From NCBI GenBank assembly GCA_024349245.1, contig JALDNG010000506.1, positions 1 through 64,000 of the forward strand: DNA of 64,000 bases, written 5' to 3'. Both the position numbers and the translations under genes were made by a program. Of this stretch, positions 34,466-48,700 are shown piece after piece. This DNA comes from Neodontobutis hainanensis (lineage: Eukaryota > Chordata > Actinopteri > Gobiiformes > Odontobutidae). The notes under the pieces were generated by a model, which saw only the letters and a list, made by a program, of their open reading frames with translations, had not been told where the DNA came from and ran no database searches. Each line of letters opens with the position of its first letter. Position 1 is the stretch's first letter.

Positions 34466-37400
34466 ATGTTTTCAACAGATCGACTCAATAAATTACATCA
34501 ACATCAACAATCGAATAAACTTTTGCATTTTCATGGATGTAAATAACTGTTTTTTGTCAAAATAGAGGAGAATATACAAAAATGATTCTGTTATTAGTTA
34601 TGCTGAAAATACGGCCTAAAACCTCAAGATTCTTGATTTTAAAATGCTATATTTATTATTGACTCAAAAAAACTCTTTGATTCGTAGAAGATGATGTTAG
34701 GGATTCATTTGATCTCTAAATGTAGTAAATTTTCCGTTAAAAAACGAATTTACAAAGATTTCACCCTGACATGATAATAAATGACTTGAAAAAAACCACT
34801 TTTGTTTGCTTATAGAGAAATTATTTTAAGATTAAAATACATATATTTTCAATTATCAACGTTCAAATGGCATATCTTCAGCTAAAAAACAATAAGGAAT
34901 CTTACTCGCTCAGTTGCGCCAAATTTGGAGTATTTTCGTTTTGATCACGATCATTTTGGTTTTTACAATTTTTAACTAAATTTAAAATGACTGAGGAGTA
35001 TGAAAGTTTAAAAGGACTCTTTATGCTGCATCAAAAATGGAAATTAACTCCTGTACTTATTAGAACAACAAAACTTGAAATTATAAGAATAGTTAACTGA
35101 AATCCGGTGATGAAAATAATATATTTTATTTATTTGTAATAAACCAAAATTCCACAAATAAAAGGAAAAATTAAAACCCCTGGTTAACCAAAAAATCCTT
35201 ATATTTAACCTTTGGATTAAAAATACTCTGATAATTCTTTATTTAGATTTTTAATATAAATTTGGTCATTTTTTATTGCTGTTAAAATCGTAGGTTTTAA
35301 TTTTAATTCGTATTTCGCTTAATCTTTTTCTTGATAAAAATTAATAATTTTAATAAAAAACAAGTTATAAAATTACCAAAAATACAAAATTATTTTTGAG
35401 AGGTGAGCCTAAGAAAAAATAGTAGAGGGGCATTTGGATGTCAAATAACCTTAAACGATATCTTAGGCATCTCGAAAATATCAAGGTATCATTCCCACAA
35501 CAAACTAGAGCTTTCTAGCTCAATTTACGAGGCAGAGAAATCGAAATATGACAGATGTAAAATTAAATGTAAAAATTATTACAAAACTAGCTGATTTTAC
35601 CCAGCGCTGCTCGTGACTTAGCGTGTCAATTTAGTTCAAATAAAGTTTTTTTCACTATATTTATTTGTATGAATAACAAAGTAATTAAAATGGAAAAAGT
35701 TAAACTTAATATTTTGAAAATGAACAATAACTGTATTTGTAATCAATAAAACACAAACAGTTTATGAAAAAATAAATTTTTCTGAAGTGATTTTTGATCA
35801 ACTATTTTTTATATTCCCATTTGGTTAGTATACTTATAAATCAGAAGGTTTACAGACACGTTAAAGGGCTACATACATTTGTCTACGCGAGAATCATGGA
35901 TTTTTCCATTTATGAAAGAGAAAACTTCCCAGATGAACAACAGAAATTTTACAAAATTCCATCGTTACAGAATAGCAGGTTAAGGCGTGCATAACTAACA
36001 CAAACATACATTCATTTTTATGAGATTACTCAATGTATCATTAAAAAAGCTAAAATTTAAGAGCTTAACTTATTTTTAAGATAATTTATTTTCTAGCGAG
36101 TCACAAAGTGAAAAGAAAAATTTAAAAAGTCTTGAAAAATCATCCACAAACCATCGATAAGTTTCCTACTCGTAAAGGGAGAGGAAACAGAAATCTGACT
36201 AAATTTTATTATTTTTCATCAATATTTAGGCTGCATCAATGATTGAAATTAACAACTAGATATACATACTATGTATTGTAAATATAGACGAAGCCTGTTT
36301 TGTCAGTAAGAAATTTGGCGCGAAAGATTGAGGATTTGTTGATTAAAGGCAAACAATTCTTGGAAAACTGCCAACTTTTATATTATATACCTTATTGTAA
36401 GCTAAAAATAACCGCCATTTGGCGAAGTAAAATTTATATAAGCTTTTCTTTTATAGCACATGCGCTGGAGATGAAGTAAATAACATTTGTATTTACTCCA
36501 TTAGAATGAGTTAGTAGATCGAGCTGGCTATGTCTAGTCACCTTGAGTCAACAAAAGCCTGCAAGGTTTCTGATAGACATTAGTTTATTGAATTAACTTT
36601 GTTGATTTTTTTAAATCCCTGACGAAAGAAGAGAATTTAAAAAAATTACAAAACGTAAATAAGTATTACAGGTAAGGAAATAAAATATTTCTCAATAGGA
36701 CAAGAAACATCCATTCGACAGTCAGTTGGATAATTCCAAACGTAAATTGTATTTATCCAATTGAATGAGGAATAATAAATAGAAATGAAAAAGATATCTT
36801 GGCCTTTCACATCAATAACATAACCTTCATCGATTGACTTTCAAAAATACATAGAAATGGAGCCTGAAACCATCAAAATCTTCAGACGAAGTACATATTA
36901 AATTAACAAAGTTCGGAACCAAGGAAAAATAAAACAGAAATATTAACTAAATCTAGGGAATCAGTGTAACATAAAAAACGTCAGATTTATAATCTTGAAA
37001 CATTTGAATTATGTATCTAATTAAAGAAAGCGTCGCAAGTGATAGACAATGGCAAAAATGGTATGAATCCTAAATTAAAAATGAATAAAAATAAATGGGG
37101 AGCAAGTCAATATATAATGTATCAAAAAATATGAACATTATGAAAAAATATTAAATAATGCTATTGTAGCATGCACGAAATTAAATAGGCTCATGATAAG
37201 TATAACATTATTATCTTTGTTTCAGCTATCAAAAATGACAATGTATACAAAAATGTTTGGATAAGATTGAAGAAAAACACTTAACAGTTGAAACTTTGAA
37301 TTTGGATGAACAAGACGAAATATTCGACAAAAATTCAGATTTTTTACAGATATATATGTGTTAGAGATGTGGAAAAATGGAATTTTGTCACAAAAGGCCA

Positions 37401-40400
37401 AAGAAAAACGAAAATTTTTAAATCTACATTCACAACTTTTGAAAATACTGTTACGCTGATAAATAATAACTATATGACGTCAATACAGGCACATATTATA
37501 AAACGCCAAATGAATATATTTTATCCTAAAACGATGTGCAATCTACGTTAGATAAGATCGAGAACTAAAAATCTACATATAAAAAGGATTAAATTCCAAG
37601 GATTTTAGAAAAGTTAAATGTTAAAGCTTGACAGCTCATTTACATTGGATTATGGCTTGGGAACGAGGTTTGACGTAAAGAATCAACAAATAGAAGTCTA
37701 TCCAATCTAAGCTTGAACCATACATATCAATAAATTTACCTTTAAAAAATAAAATTGGAAAAGTAATAAGCTTCCTTTCACATATATTATGCTTCATAGC
37801 TGAAGATATACTCGGTTAGGAAAGAACTATAGACTAATTACGTCGAAGTTAAACCTTTATGATCCTCAGAATTTAAGGATCAAATTATACACTTATCAGA
37901 ATCTATTAAAAATAAATTTACATGCAAAATTCAACCAGAGAATGTTGAATAACTTCAAGAAATTTAGAGAGTACTCTTAACACAGTATCATAATAGTCTG
38001 AGCAGTTTAAGGAAATAAATTAACAGTTCTCGAAAATGGATTACCTAAGAATGACCATTGAAATCTAAATTTACCCATAGCTTAAATTTGCTTATTTAAC
38101 TGAAAATATTTTTGACATGGTCTCTAATTCTGTCAGTGATCATAATTTGGCCATCATGAGATTATGTAGACTTAATTATATCACTCAAATAACAATTCTA
38201 TGGCTGACTGGAAAACCAAAGTATATTTCATCGTTTCACGCATATAAGACCTAAAATTCACAAATAAAAGTAATGTTGAATCGAATTATTGTCTTCAAGA
38301 AGGTCAAATATATCTTAATAATATTTAATTCTTAAAAATATAAGACAATGGTTCGATAAATGAATAAATCATTGTTTATTTTCAAACAGATACTTATGCG
38401 AAAACAAGAAAACGGCGATTTAAATAATAAGATATTTTAACGCAAAGGAATTTCGGACCTTCGAATTCCTTACATCTAATATCTCTGTTCGATACGTCTT
38501 AGTTACTCAAACGACCGGCTAGAATGAATTAACTATTTTTAAGCTATTTCATACACAACAAAAAAGAAAGAACGCTTATCATATCAAAAATATAGTTTGA
38601 CCTAGGCCACAGACTCTTTTCGATAAACAGTAAATTTTACATTAAGATAAAAGAAGTACAAAATGGATCTTCTTTTTAACAATCATTGTCAAATAAATCC
38701 TTGCACTTTTCTAGTTTATTTAAAATACCCTGTATTCAAGAATATATCAGATACTTGGACGACGTGCTCACAATATGTTACATAGATGCATAAATACAAT
38801 GTATTAAATATTTTTAACTTTGTATGAAATTTTTTGAATGACGACCTGGACAACGAGTTATATTCCTAGACTTAATACTGTCGAAATAATAATTCAACTC
38901 ATGAAACTAACTTCTAAAAAATTACATTCTCTTCAACTTTTACACTTCAATAGTTGTCATACTTGTGGTATCAAAAATGTACGATGTATTTACAAGCTTT
39001 AAGAATACCCCGAACAAACACTGATCAAAGAATAGATAAATTTTGAAGATAAATATTGAAATATATAATTTCCTATACTTACGTTCCACTGCCAACATTG
39101 AAACCAAATTTAACAAGGCTATGATGGCAGTCGATCGGGACACACATAAACTAAATTGAATTTAATGATTAACTCAAAGAAAATTATAAAACTATAACAT
39201 CCTCCTCACGCTGACTCGAAAAGGGATGGATACAAAGCTTTCTAAATAAATAAGTAACATTTATATACATTTGATCTGTGAAACTCTTACAAACAAAATT
39301 CAGACACTTACCATTTCATCAAATGCAGAAACGCATAAATACAGCATTGTATAAATTCTTCAATTTTATGATAATTTAAATAGTTTAAACAAGCTTCCGT
39401 TGCAAGAAACCCCAGTAATAAACTCATAGTTGGGTAAACTGCATCTACCCTACAATGAAATTAAAGAGTATTCAGAAAATACAAATTTAAGTTTATGAAA
39501 TTACATTCGGCTCCTCTTCTAACTGATTCATCTTCATTTACTAAAATTCATATTCTTAACTATACAGAAAAGACATGTAATTTAAACGAAAAAATGGAAT
39601 ATTTTGAAATTATATTTTTGAAGATTACATAAAATGTTTGAAGGGATCAAAGAGAATTAAGATGAAGATTTAAGCACAAGTAGTTAATTTTCCGTAGAAT
39701 TTCACATCGATAAACAGATTAAAAATTATTACTTGTTGAATTTCATTACAGTAAGGAGCTTGGAGGTTAATATCCCATGAAATTCCAAGATATTACATGG
39801 ATTATACCATGATGAATTACAGTTCATTAAAAAGATTAAAATAAAATATCCTGACGAAATATAATTCACTAAACATACATAAATGCAGAATTTTTAATAC
39901 TCTTGATAAATCAATATAATTACTCACGAGTTACAATGAAATAATTGATAAATATATAAATGAACTCTCTTGTAGGATAAACTGATAAAAGCTTTCCATA
40001 AAATAACAAAAATAAGGGACAAAAAGTTTTAGAAACGGATAAAATCTTCTCTCTAAGGAATTTGAAGACAACTTAATTACGCGGGAAAATTTAGACATGA
40101 CCAAAATATATTTGAAAGACACTGTTTCGTCAGACAAATTTAAGAACGATAAAAATAACTACAATTATTTGTAATTTTAAATATTATTACACGTCTTGAA
40201 AATTTCTTTATAAATCTAACAATTTTACCGATAAACACCGAGTGGAACCCAAAATAGATACCCTAAACAATCTGAACTGTAGATGAGAAAGTACTTTGAG
40301 AAGTATCTTAGAAGCTGTAAAATAAAGTTTAAGATGATAATACAACAAAAATACTCTGACATCATCTATTTTCAAAGTGATTTTTAATCTTTATATGTGG

Positions 40401-43400
40401 CTAAGTAAGGGATTTAAGCTATAATGCTGTTTTGGTTCCCTGATTGAATTAAACCACTTTATTAGGCTCGTATTGCAAACCCATCTTCAAAATTTGATTA
40501 ATTATTATATTTTTAATAATAAATCCCTCATTTTTAAAATCCCTGGTTTCAAAGATCTTCCAAAATTTGAACTGCACAAAGTTAATTCTCTGTACATAAC
40601 ATTAACCTCGAAGTTTGTTATTTTTATCCAAAATATCATTCATATTTCCATTTTCCAACTTTAAAATTAATAGATAGACAATCAAAAAAACTGGTTTTAC
40701 ATATAATGTAAAAAGACTGAGCTAGAAATACTTTTAAAGACTCTTCGGCTACAGTCGTATTCTGGAAAAAATTTTTGAACATCTGTTAAATGAAAATTTT
40801 ATAATTTCTGTTTTAGTTTAAAGATATCAGAAATATATAAAATTTGAATCACACTCACAAATAATCATGCGTTAAACTGTGCTAATAAATACCTAAGTTT
40901 TAATTTCTAAGAAAAATATCATTTAAAAAATTCTTTCACATGATTATAAAAATCCGTTCACTTACGTATGCAACGAAATGCCAAAAACCTTTTACCTGAA
41001 AACTTTTGATTCAACGCATTCTCACTGAACTACATTAAGTTTATCTCGGGAATAATTCGAAAACTCTTGAAGTCTTTGTGAATGATCTGACAACTTTTTT
41101 ATCAAAAAGATCCTGAACACTGAGTTAAAAATGGCTAAAACAAACAATGAATGTAGACTCTTGAATTCGTAAAAAAATGAGTTTACAGTTATTTTTGGTT
41201 GATAGTCCTTGATGCTACTGTGAAGCATAAATGTCTCAATGAAAATTATCTTCATTCATCATTTAGTTAAAGGTTTTGTGCTCACATATTTAACCTTTTG
41301 GTATCATTCAATTTATTTCACAAAATAATTCATACCTATTTCACATGAATAGATTTTTAAATTTGGCAGAGGGTACAAAATAAAATATGTTTATCGACTT
41401 TTACCATAGAGACCAAATGTGTTTCTTTAAGAATAACATGAAGATTTAAAAACTAGTATTTGTCTTAAAGGCATAATTTTCAAGACAGATACTCATGTAT
41501 TAGATAGTTCAAAAGGTGCTATCCTAATTTAAAAATTTAAAAGTTTTTATAAGCATTTGCTAAATTTTTTCAACCATCGAGTCTGATTTATATTTAAGCA
41601 AGTGGTAGCTGATACATGATAACACATTTCCATTTAACTTTTGACAAAAATATCATTTTCATACTGAGAATATAAGCGATTTCAATACATGAAAAACATA
41701 TGTTTTGCTATAAGCCCATAAAAATATTTATAAATCAGAAGAGATTTGTGCACTTCGTGACACTTTATAGATTCAGCTGATAAATTGGAATAAATTGAAA
41801 ACAAGTACGCTATCCACCTTGAGGGCATAAATGTGAAAAAAATCAATGAACAGAAAGAATTCGACTTTTATTTCAAAAAGGTAATTCAAAGATGCATGAA
41901 AAGTACAAAAAAGGATAAAACTCACGAATTTATCAACATTGAAATTTATATATATTTGAATAAACTCGTAAAAAATAGTTTTAAGCTAGAAACAGAAAGA
42001 GCTGAATGCATCAAGATAAATCTTTAACTTAGGACTCAAAATTATGAATTATGAGAATTTTTAATCCAAAGAAAATGCGATGAGATATTATGTTGTGATA
42101 AATTATACTACACATGAGTATAACAGAATCATTATGTTAAACATTTTTACTCATAGATCGTTAAAGAATTAAATTTATATCGACGGTTTATTTTCATAAC
42201 ATTAATATTTAATAAAATATGAAGTTGAATATAAATAATTACGAATATGTATAAATAAATGATAAGCATTAGAGATATACTCAATAAAATATTAATTTTC
42301 ATTAAAAAATATTTAAAGCACATATTTATTGTATTTTTTCATTGATAGATAAAATTTTAACGTGGTTCAAAAGTATAACTCTTAAAATATTTTGAAAAGT
42401 TTTTTAATCATTTCATAAAATACTCTCGGTAAACTTTTTTCCAATTAATCGTTTTGTGAGATATATTCATAAAATTTTTGTTTTTTTAAATTCGATCTTA
42501 ATTTATCTATGAAAACATAAATATCTTAAATTATCCAGATTTCACAACTTTCTCATGATTTGTGTTTATATAAACATATTTTCGTTTTAAAATTAACATT
42601 TAATTAATACCCAGAAAATAATAAATCTCGCAAAGTTGATGGTTTTTAATTTTTATTTTGATAAATTACCTTATTTTTAAAAAAAATTATTCTTTAAACT
42701 TGAATAAATAATATTGATTGAAAATCTATTGAATATCAAAATGTTAGATAATTCTGATATCTTTCTGAATTGTTGTTTCACATAAAAACATAAGAAATAC
42801 CACCAATTTATTATAATTCTAAAATGAATCGAAAAATGAAGTATATTTATAAGAAAACTCTCCTTCCGGTGGTTTTGATATTGGTAAATATGAACATATA
42901 TAGACAGGGAACGTTTTTACATTAAAGGCGGTTTACACATCTAGTTATTTAATTATACTTTGTTGGGATGTATTCTTACGTATTTGTTAATGAATGATAG
43001 ATTATTGCTATCACTATATCTGTCGGTTTTGAAACTTAAATTTTTTATCCTAAACACTAAAAGTACAATTGTCGTCAGTGACTACAACGGAGCTTTGATG
43101 AGACTACCTCGTAACCTGATTCTCGACAGGAGTAAAAGAATCAAAAATCTGTTTGTAAAAACGATATAAATTCTTTAGAAAGCGCAAATATACCCTGGCT
43201 ATATTTGATTTGGAACTTATATCTTCTTATCTTCGATACTTAAATGGAAAAATATCAAGTATAAAAATTTTTTCTATTTTCTCTATAAATAAATATCATA
43301 AATTTTAAAAATTAAATTTTTAAAGATAAAATAAAATTTTACAGCTCACAAAAAAACTTGAATTTATTGATTTTTAAAATGAATCTCATCTGATTTTCAG

Positions 43401-44391
43401 ATCGTGAGGTATATTTTATAACTATAAAATAAATTAAAAAGCAACATAAATGTGTTTAAAAATATTCTGACACAAATTAACATCTAAAAATACCTTGTTT
43501 TCTTAGTTTTTAAATTTGAAAAACATACAGTGTTTATACCATTTTAAAAATCTTTGAGTAACAATTATTATTGAATAAAATGTAAGAATATATGATTTAA
43601 TTTGACGATTTACAAAAATAATAAGTTTTATGAAAATAATAATACCGCGCATGTACTACTCTGATCATTTTTTCTTCAAATTTATTCCCTCATTTTCTTG
43701 AACATTAAATTTCCTTAATCACGATCAACCAAAAAATGAGGATGAAAATTTCTTAAAACAAGAAATTTAATATTGATAAAAAATTAATATATCGCTTATC
43801 TGATTCATATCACAGATCCAAATATTCGTGTAAAACATGACTCGGAGGTAAAGCACCCTGACTGGTAGAAGGCAGTATTTCAGAATTATCTAGTTTGAAC
43901 CTCAAACTACTCTAACACAGAGAAATCTAAGCAAGAGTTATTAAATGACGAAAATGCCTTGGAATAGAGCTCTACTGAAGAAAATACATAGTTATTACTC
44001 CCTTAAAAGTTTTTGAGAGGGAATGAGTTATCCTGAAAGATAAAATTCTCAGGAAGTTGTGTAGGATGAAAATAAATGTTTTTCCCATTCCTCAGCTCTT
44101 ATAGTTAAATTTTTAAATTTGTTAAATAACTGGGAAATAAACCAAAATGATAAATCGATGCAAAAACATGCTATTTTAAACATTTTTTAAAGATATAAAT
44201 ATTTCAGAAAAGAATCGTGTTCATATGAAACTTTAAAATTAAGAATATTGAAAAAATGTGCTTCACTCACTATTTGATGAAAAAATGTTTTTTAACCTGT
44301 AAATTCTTTAAGGAAAAAGAGAGATTTAAATTTAAAATGCAATATTTTAGACATGAGTTTATGAAGTTGTTGTAATATGAACATAGATATT
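34466..44391. other. gene-poor AT-rich desert
   Basis: Very AT-rich. Candidate scraps are a plus frame at 35403-35594 (ITLNDILGISKISRYHSHNK) next to CCCAGCGCTGCTCGTGAC, the dispersed repeat at about 35.8 kb listed separately, a minus exon-like piece at 39081-39150 (MCVPIDCHHSLVKFGF then GTAAGT), a plus frame at 42960-43169 (ALMRLPRNLILDRSKRIKNL) and a plus stretch at 43815-43990 broken by stops (SEVKHPDW, KAVFQNYLV). I cannot attach a family to any of these. Confidence 0.4.
35770..35960 (+). repeat. dispersed repeat, copy 1
   Basis: Diverged similarity to 47695-47885 in the same orientation: shared landmarks include AAATTTTT.CTGAAGT, TTGGT.AGTATAC, ACACGTTAAAGGGC against AACGTGTGAAAAGGCC, and a closing GGATTTT. 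In this copy a 66-codon frame is open; in the other copy it has stops. It is probably an old mobile-element fragment. Confidence 0.35.
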
Positions 44392-45711
44392 TCATTTACA
44401 ACTTTTGTTAAACTCATCTCTCAGGTGAGCCTTCAAGGCATCCTTAAATAAAAGTAAATGCATTACGAGCCCGATTACGTCTATATATTCTTGAAATCCT
44501 CCAAAGTACGAATTTTGAATCGCCTTTCCACATTTAGAACAGACCTCCACATTTTTTGATAAATACTCTTTGCAGATCTATATTTATAACCTAAATCTAC
44601 CACTGTAGTTTCTTTGACAAACAAATTGAGAATATCGAAAACACATCTTCTCAAATCAAGATCCCATTCCCCCATATCTTCAATATTTGGATGTGAAGAA
44701 ATGCAAATTCCCATCTGTTTTTCAAAGGCTAGATAATCATTAACTAGTTGTATAACAACACTATCTGAAAATTTTTCCAAATTAATATCGTTCTCTTGGG
44801 AAGATACGACAACACTTGCAAGCCCTTGATAAGCACTCGAAAGAAAATCACTCTCTGTTGATCTCCCACTTGCATCGATGAATTCCTTAAACCAATTTTT
44901 CCCTCCAAACATCTTTGGATCTTTTGATTCAGGAACACGAAACTAAAAATCATCTGTTTAAAAGTCATACATTTAATGTTTTGATTGGTATTAAACTCAC
45001 TTGAGGCCATTCATACGTTGGATAGAACGTTACTTGTGTATTTTTGTCGAAGTTTGAATTTAATAAAGGCGAAAATTGTATGTCAAATTGGGAACTCAAT
45101 GGTAGATATGTAGAACCATCACTGTATCCAACATAACTTTCAGGTTTAGGAAGTAATTTCCTAAGCTTCCGTTCTGATCTTAAGGGCGAAGAAGTTCTTT
45201 TCTTTTTTACTCCTCGATTTATTCGTTTTGCTTTGGACATAGATTGAGGGGAATGAGATGATACTTTACCTTTTTCAGAATCAAGATTAATTGTAGAATG
45301 CTCAGAATCACTTAAATGATAAATTATACCACTTAACGGAGTTCCATCATCCATTAATTCTAAATATGGATTGTATATCGTCTGTTGTCCATCATTTGTT
45401 TCCGTGCCAGAACCTTCTCCAAAATCGTAGTGCCACAACTCGTGAAGTATTTTCTTGAGATCCATATTAGAACTAAATTTTTCTGAACTTTCTGTTGATT
45501 TAAAAAATAAATTTCTTTCTCCAGCCTCTTTAAAATCATGTGTCGGTACCATTTCGTGGAGAGTTTCTTGAGAACTTTGAGAGAGAGTTGATTCAGAATC
45601 TTGCCTGTTAGGATAACTCATTAAATTTATCAATCTATCTCGCTCTGAAGGAGAAAATACAAAGTCGACCACAATAACAACCATCAGAACGAAATATTGA
45701 TTTACAATCAT
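44392..45711 (-). CDS. secreted protein with basic patch and C-terminal CxxCG motif, 412 aa (paralogue A)
   Basis: Exons 45711-45001, 44942-44601 and 44577-44392; introns 58 nt (GTGAGT...TTTTTAG) and 23 nt (GTAGAT...ATATAG). The 23-nt intron is supported by the paralogue at 53540-54997, which has a 23-nt intron at the same place. The product starts with a hydrophobic signal (MIVNQYFVLMVVIVVDFVFS), then about 100 residues rich in Ser, Glu and Asp, then a basic patch (KKKRTSSPLRSERKLRKLLP, about residues 168-187) resembling a nuclear-localisation signal, then a helical part, and after the second intron ICKEYLSKNVEVCSKCG followed by NSYFGGFQEY. The Cys-x10-Cys-x2-Cys-Gly spacing may bind a metal. 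I do not recognise the family. The reading frame is intact throughout. A secreted protein carrying a nuclear signal recalls parasite effectors; that is inference only. Confidence 0.7.
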
Positions 45712-48700
45712 CCAAAAATCTTATTTCCACAGTTTTAATTGTTTATACTTGCGCATTATACAAAACATTAGTGTTTAATGGCTTATAATATAACTATGGA
45801 AAAGGCAACATCAATTGATTATATTAAATGAAAATTTTTTTTTAATGATATAGAAAATAAAAATAGTATTCACATTTCGCAATGATTTTATACGTCATTC
45901 AGCGATTAAAAATTGTGAAAAATTTCTTTTAACCTTTAAAGATAAATAAAAACGGAAATATTCTATTTTCTTAAAAAGGTCAGTTTTTAGGAATGTATCA
46001 TAAGAAATATTTAAATTAACAACAAAAATGAATTAATTTGGTAAAAGGTATGTTTTTAATTAATTTTAAATAAATTTCCAAACCCTTATATTTGTGCTCA
46101 TGCACTCTTATTTTTTATAGTTATCATAAATATAAACTCAATAAACATAAAAATGATTTATTTTATATTCACTGAAATTTTGATATTTATATAAAAAATC
46201 TGAAAATATTTATAAATTAATAAAAATTTTATTCATGTTTATATAATTGAAAATTCATTATCATGAATACCATTAAACGGTCTTATATGAATTTTAATTT
46301 TTTTCAGTTTACTATTTGTTTCAGAAATTATTAATAAAACCCTAGGTATCTTATTTGACTGAGAATTAACGGTAAGAGTTTTTGACTCACAGTTTCGCCA
46401 ATATAATATATCATATTATAAAATCCTGGAACATTCAGCAATACGTAGATAAATTTTATTGATACTGTTAAATCTCTCATATAATGAGACTGCGCAGAAA
46501 AATAAATTTCGATTCTTTGAGTATTCATAAATTTAAACATGACATTATGTTATATTTATTGCCTAATTTCATATGAAACGATCATTTTTGAAGATTTGAT
46601 GTTAATATGCGGCCTTATTAAAGATTTTTCGCGTCTTTTTGAATCCTTAATATTTTTAAATTATAAAATACGATTTTATTTTATAACTAATTTTTGAAAG
46701 AACCTTCATAATTTTATTTTTTTACTTTCAACTCTAAATAGATCGGTGGAGACATGCGATCATTCAAATAGTGGGGAAAATCAATTTGACGTTTTTAAGT
46801 TATTGCAACTGGGTGAAGTGAGCGTTCCATTCTCAACATTTAGGAGGTGAAAGACATCGTTTATTCCCAACAAACCGATGCATCAGAAGTACTGATGCTC
46901 TAATAGGCCAAAGAGAGGGAGAAAGTACGACACAACCCTGCATTTGGTATTTACACTTCAAAAAAAGTACCAAATGAGATAAATCGCTGACCGTGAGATC
47001 CTAGTAAACAGATATATCCCTAAAGGCGTAGATAGGCGAAAATATTTTCCAAAAGAAATTTCAAAATCTTTTGATTCGTTTATACATCTAAATTATTGTT
47101 CATAAATATTAGCTACCAATTGATCCTTCTTTTAATTTCAAAGTATTCAAACATACGATGTTGAGAATATTTCAAAAAATATTTTATATGAATAGTTTGA
47201 TAATTTTACAATTCAGATATATGATTAACCATGAAATAGATCTTGTAAATTTAGATAAAGAAATGTTAGAGAAATTAATTTCAAAAAGATGTAAATATCT
47301 GAATTTCATCAGTGTTAAAATATTTGATCATGCCAAACTTGGGAAATTTTCTATTCACAAACTATTTAACAAGATGCAAAATTTGTTAATTATTTTTACG
47401 ATGATATTTTTAAGTTGATAAAATTAATTTTAGTGAGCTCTGATGTTTTAAACTAAAATTTTTCTTTTTGTCGACAAAAACGATTTATTTTTATTTCAAT
47501 TCTATCGGATTTTAGTCACTGTTTCTCTTAACTTAATGTAAAAATTTTATCCAATGAGAATGTCAATTTCTGATGATATAAATCGAAATTAATTTCACAC
47601 AAACAAAAACTTTTTTTTAATTCAAAAAGTAGTGCAGAAATTAAGTTAATAAAACAGGAGTAACAGAAGTCATGATGAAATAAAGAAAATAAATAGAAAA
47701 ATTTTTACTGAAGTTCTTTTCGATAAATTATATTTGAGCTTTTCAACCTGGTAAGTATACGTAATACGCGAAAGATTTTTAAACGTGTGAAAAGGCCCTA
47801 GACAGCTATTCATGTTAGAAGCAGGGATTTTAAATTAATGAAACATATACCTTCTCGTTGGTTTCACAAAAAAATTTTAAAAATTTAACCTTGATTGGAT
47901 AATCGATAAAGGCATGCATCATTAACACATACACACTCCGTTTAATATATTTTGCTTAAATTTATATGATATATTTCAGATAAAAAGTATAATGAGGTAT
48001 CAATCAAATAGTTGAATTTTGGATTTTTTTTATCTTAAATATAGAAAGAATGAAAAGATTCAACGAAAGAAGTTTGTATTTAGCATAGCAAAAAATATTT
48101 AAAAATAAAATAATAAATATTTTAAGATATTATGAGCTTACTTATGATAAATAATGTTCAGTTTTCATTCCTTACAACTTAAAGTTAAACAGTAAAAAAA
48201 TAAACGGTGAGATTATTTGTTTGTTTGTTCGAAAAATAAACTGAAAAATTTTCTTGAGAATTGGTAAACTCTCTGAATATAATGATTTAAAAGAGACATA
48301 AAAAATATAGTTTTATATATGAATAGATTTTAAATGATTCATATCAATGTATTTATTGATGAAAATCTTTAGCCATCAATTATCATTGTGTATTTTACAA
48401 ATTTTTGTTATACGAAACGAAAAAATTTATCATTTTAAACAATGATAATAGAATTTTCATCTTCCTTAAGTTAAATAGAAAATAATATACAAATTTGATT
48501 CTTTCTAATTTTTGAAAACCTAATTCTTTTTTATTTTCGTTTGAACAGCCTAAGATAGCTAAAGAGTACATGTCAACACGATTCTTCAAATACAATAACT
48601 AGAATCTCCTGATCTGAAAAAGCCTTAAATTTAGTCAGTATAAATTTGTATCTCTTTTAAAAATATTGTTCAGAAAATTTTTAAAAAGGATCTAGGCAGT

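Noticed and set aside
42960..43169. 69-codon plus frame ending in a basic segment
   Set aside because: The C-terminal half looks protein-like, but there is no neighbouring exon, homology or poly(A) signal that I can defend.
43815..43990. Plus-strand stretch with SEVKHPDW and KAVFQNYLV interrupted by stops
   Set aside because: It may be a transposase relic, but I could not place it in any family.
46740..47030. GC-richer patch considered as a structural RNA
   Set aside because: No match to 5S, snRNA or tRNA features that I know; only a small 8-bp stem was found.
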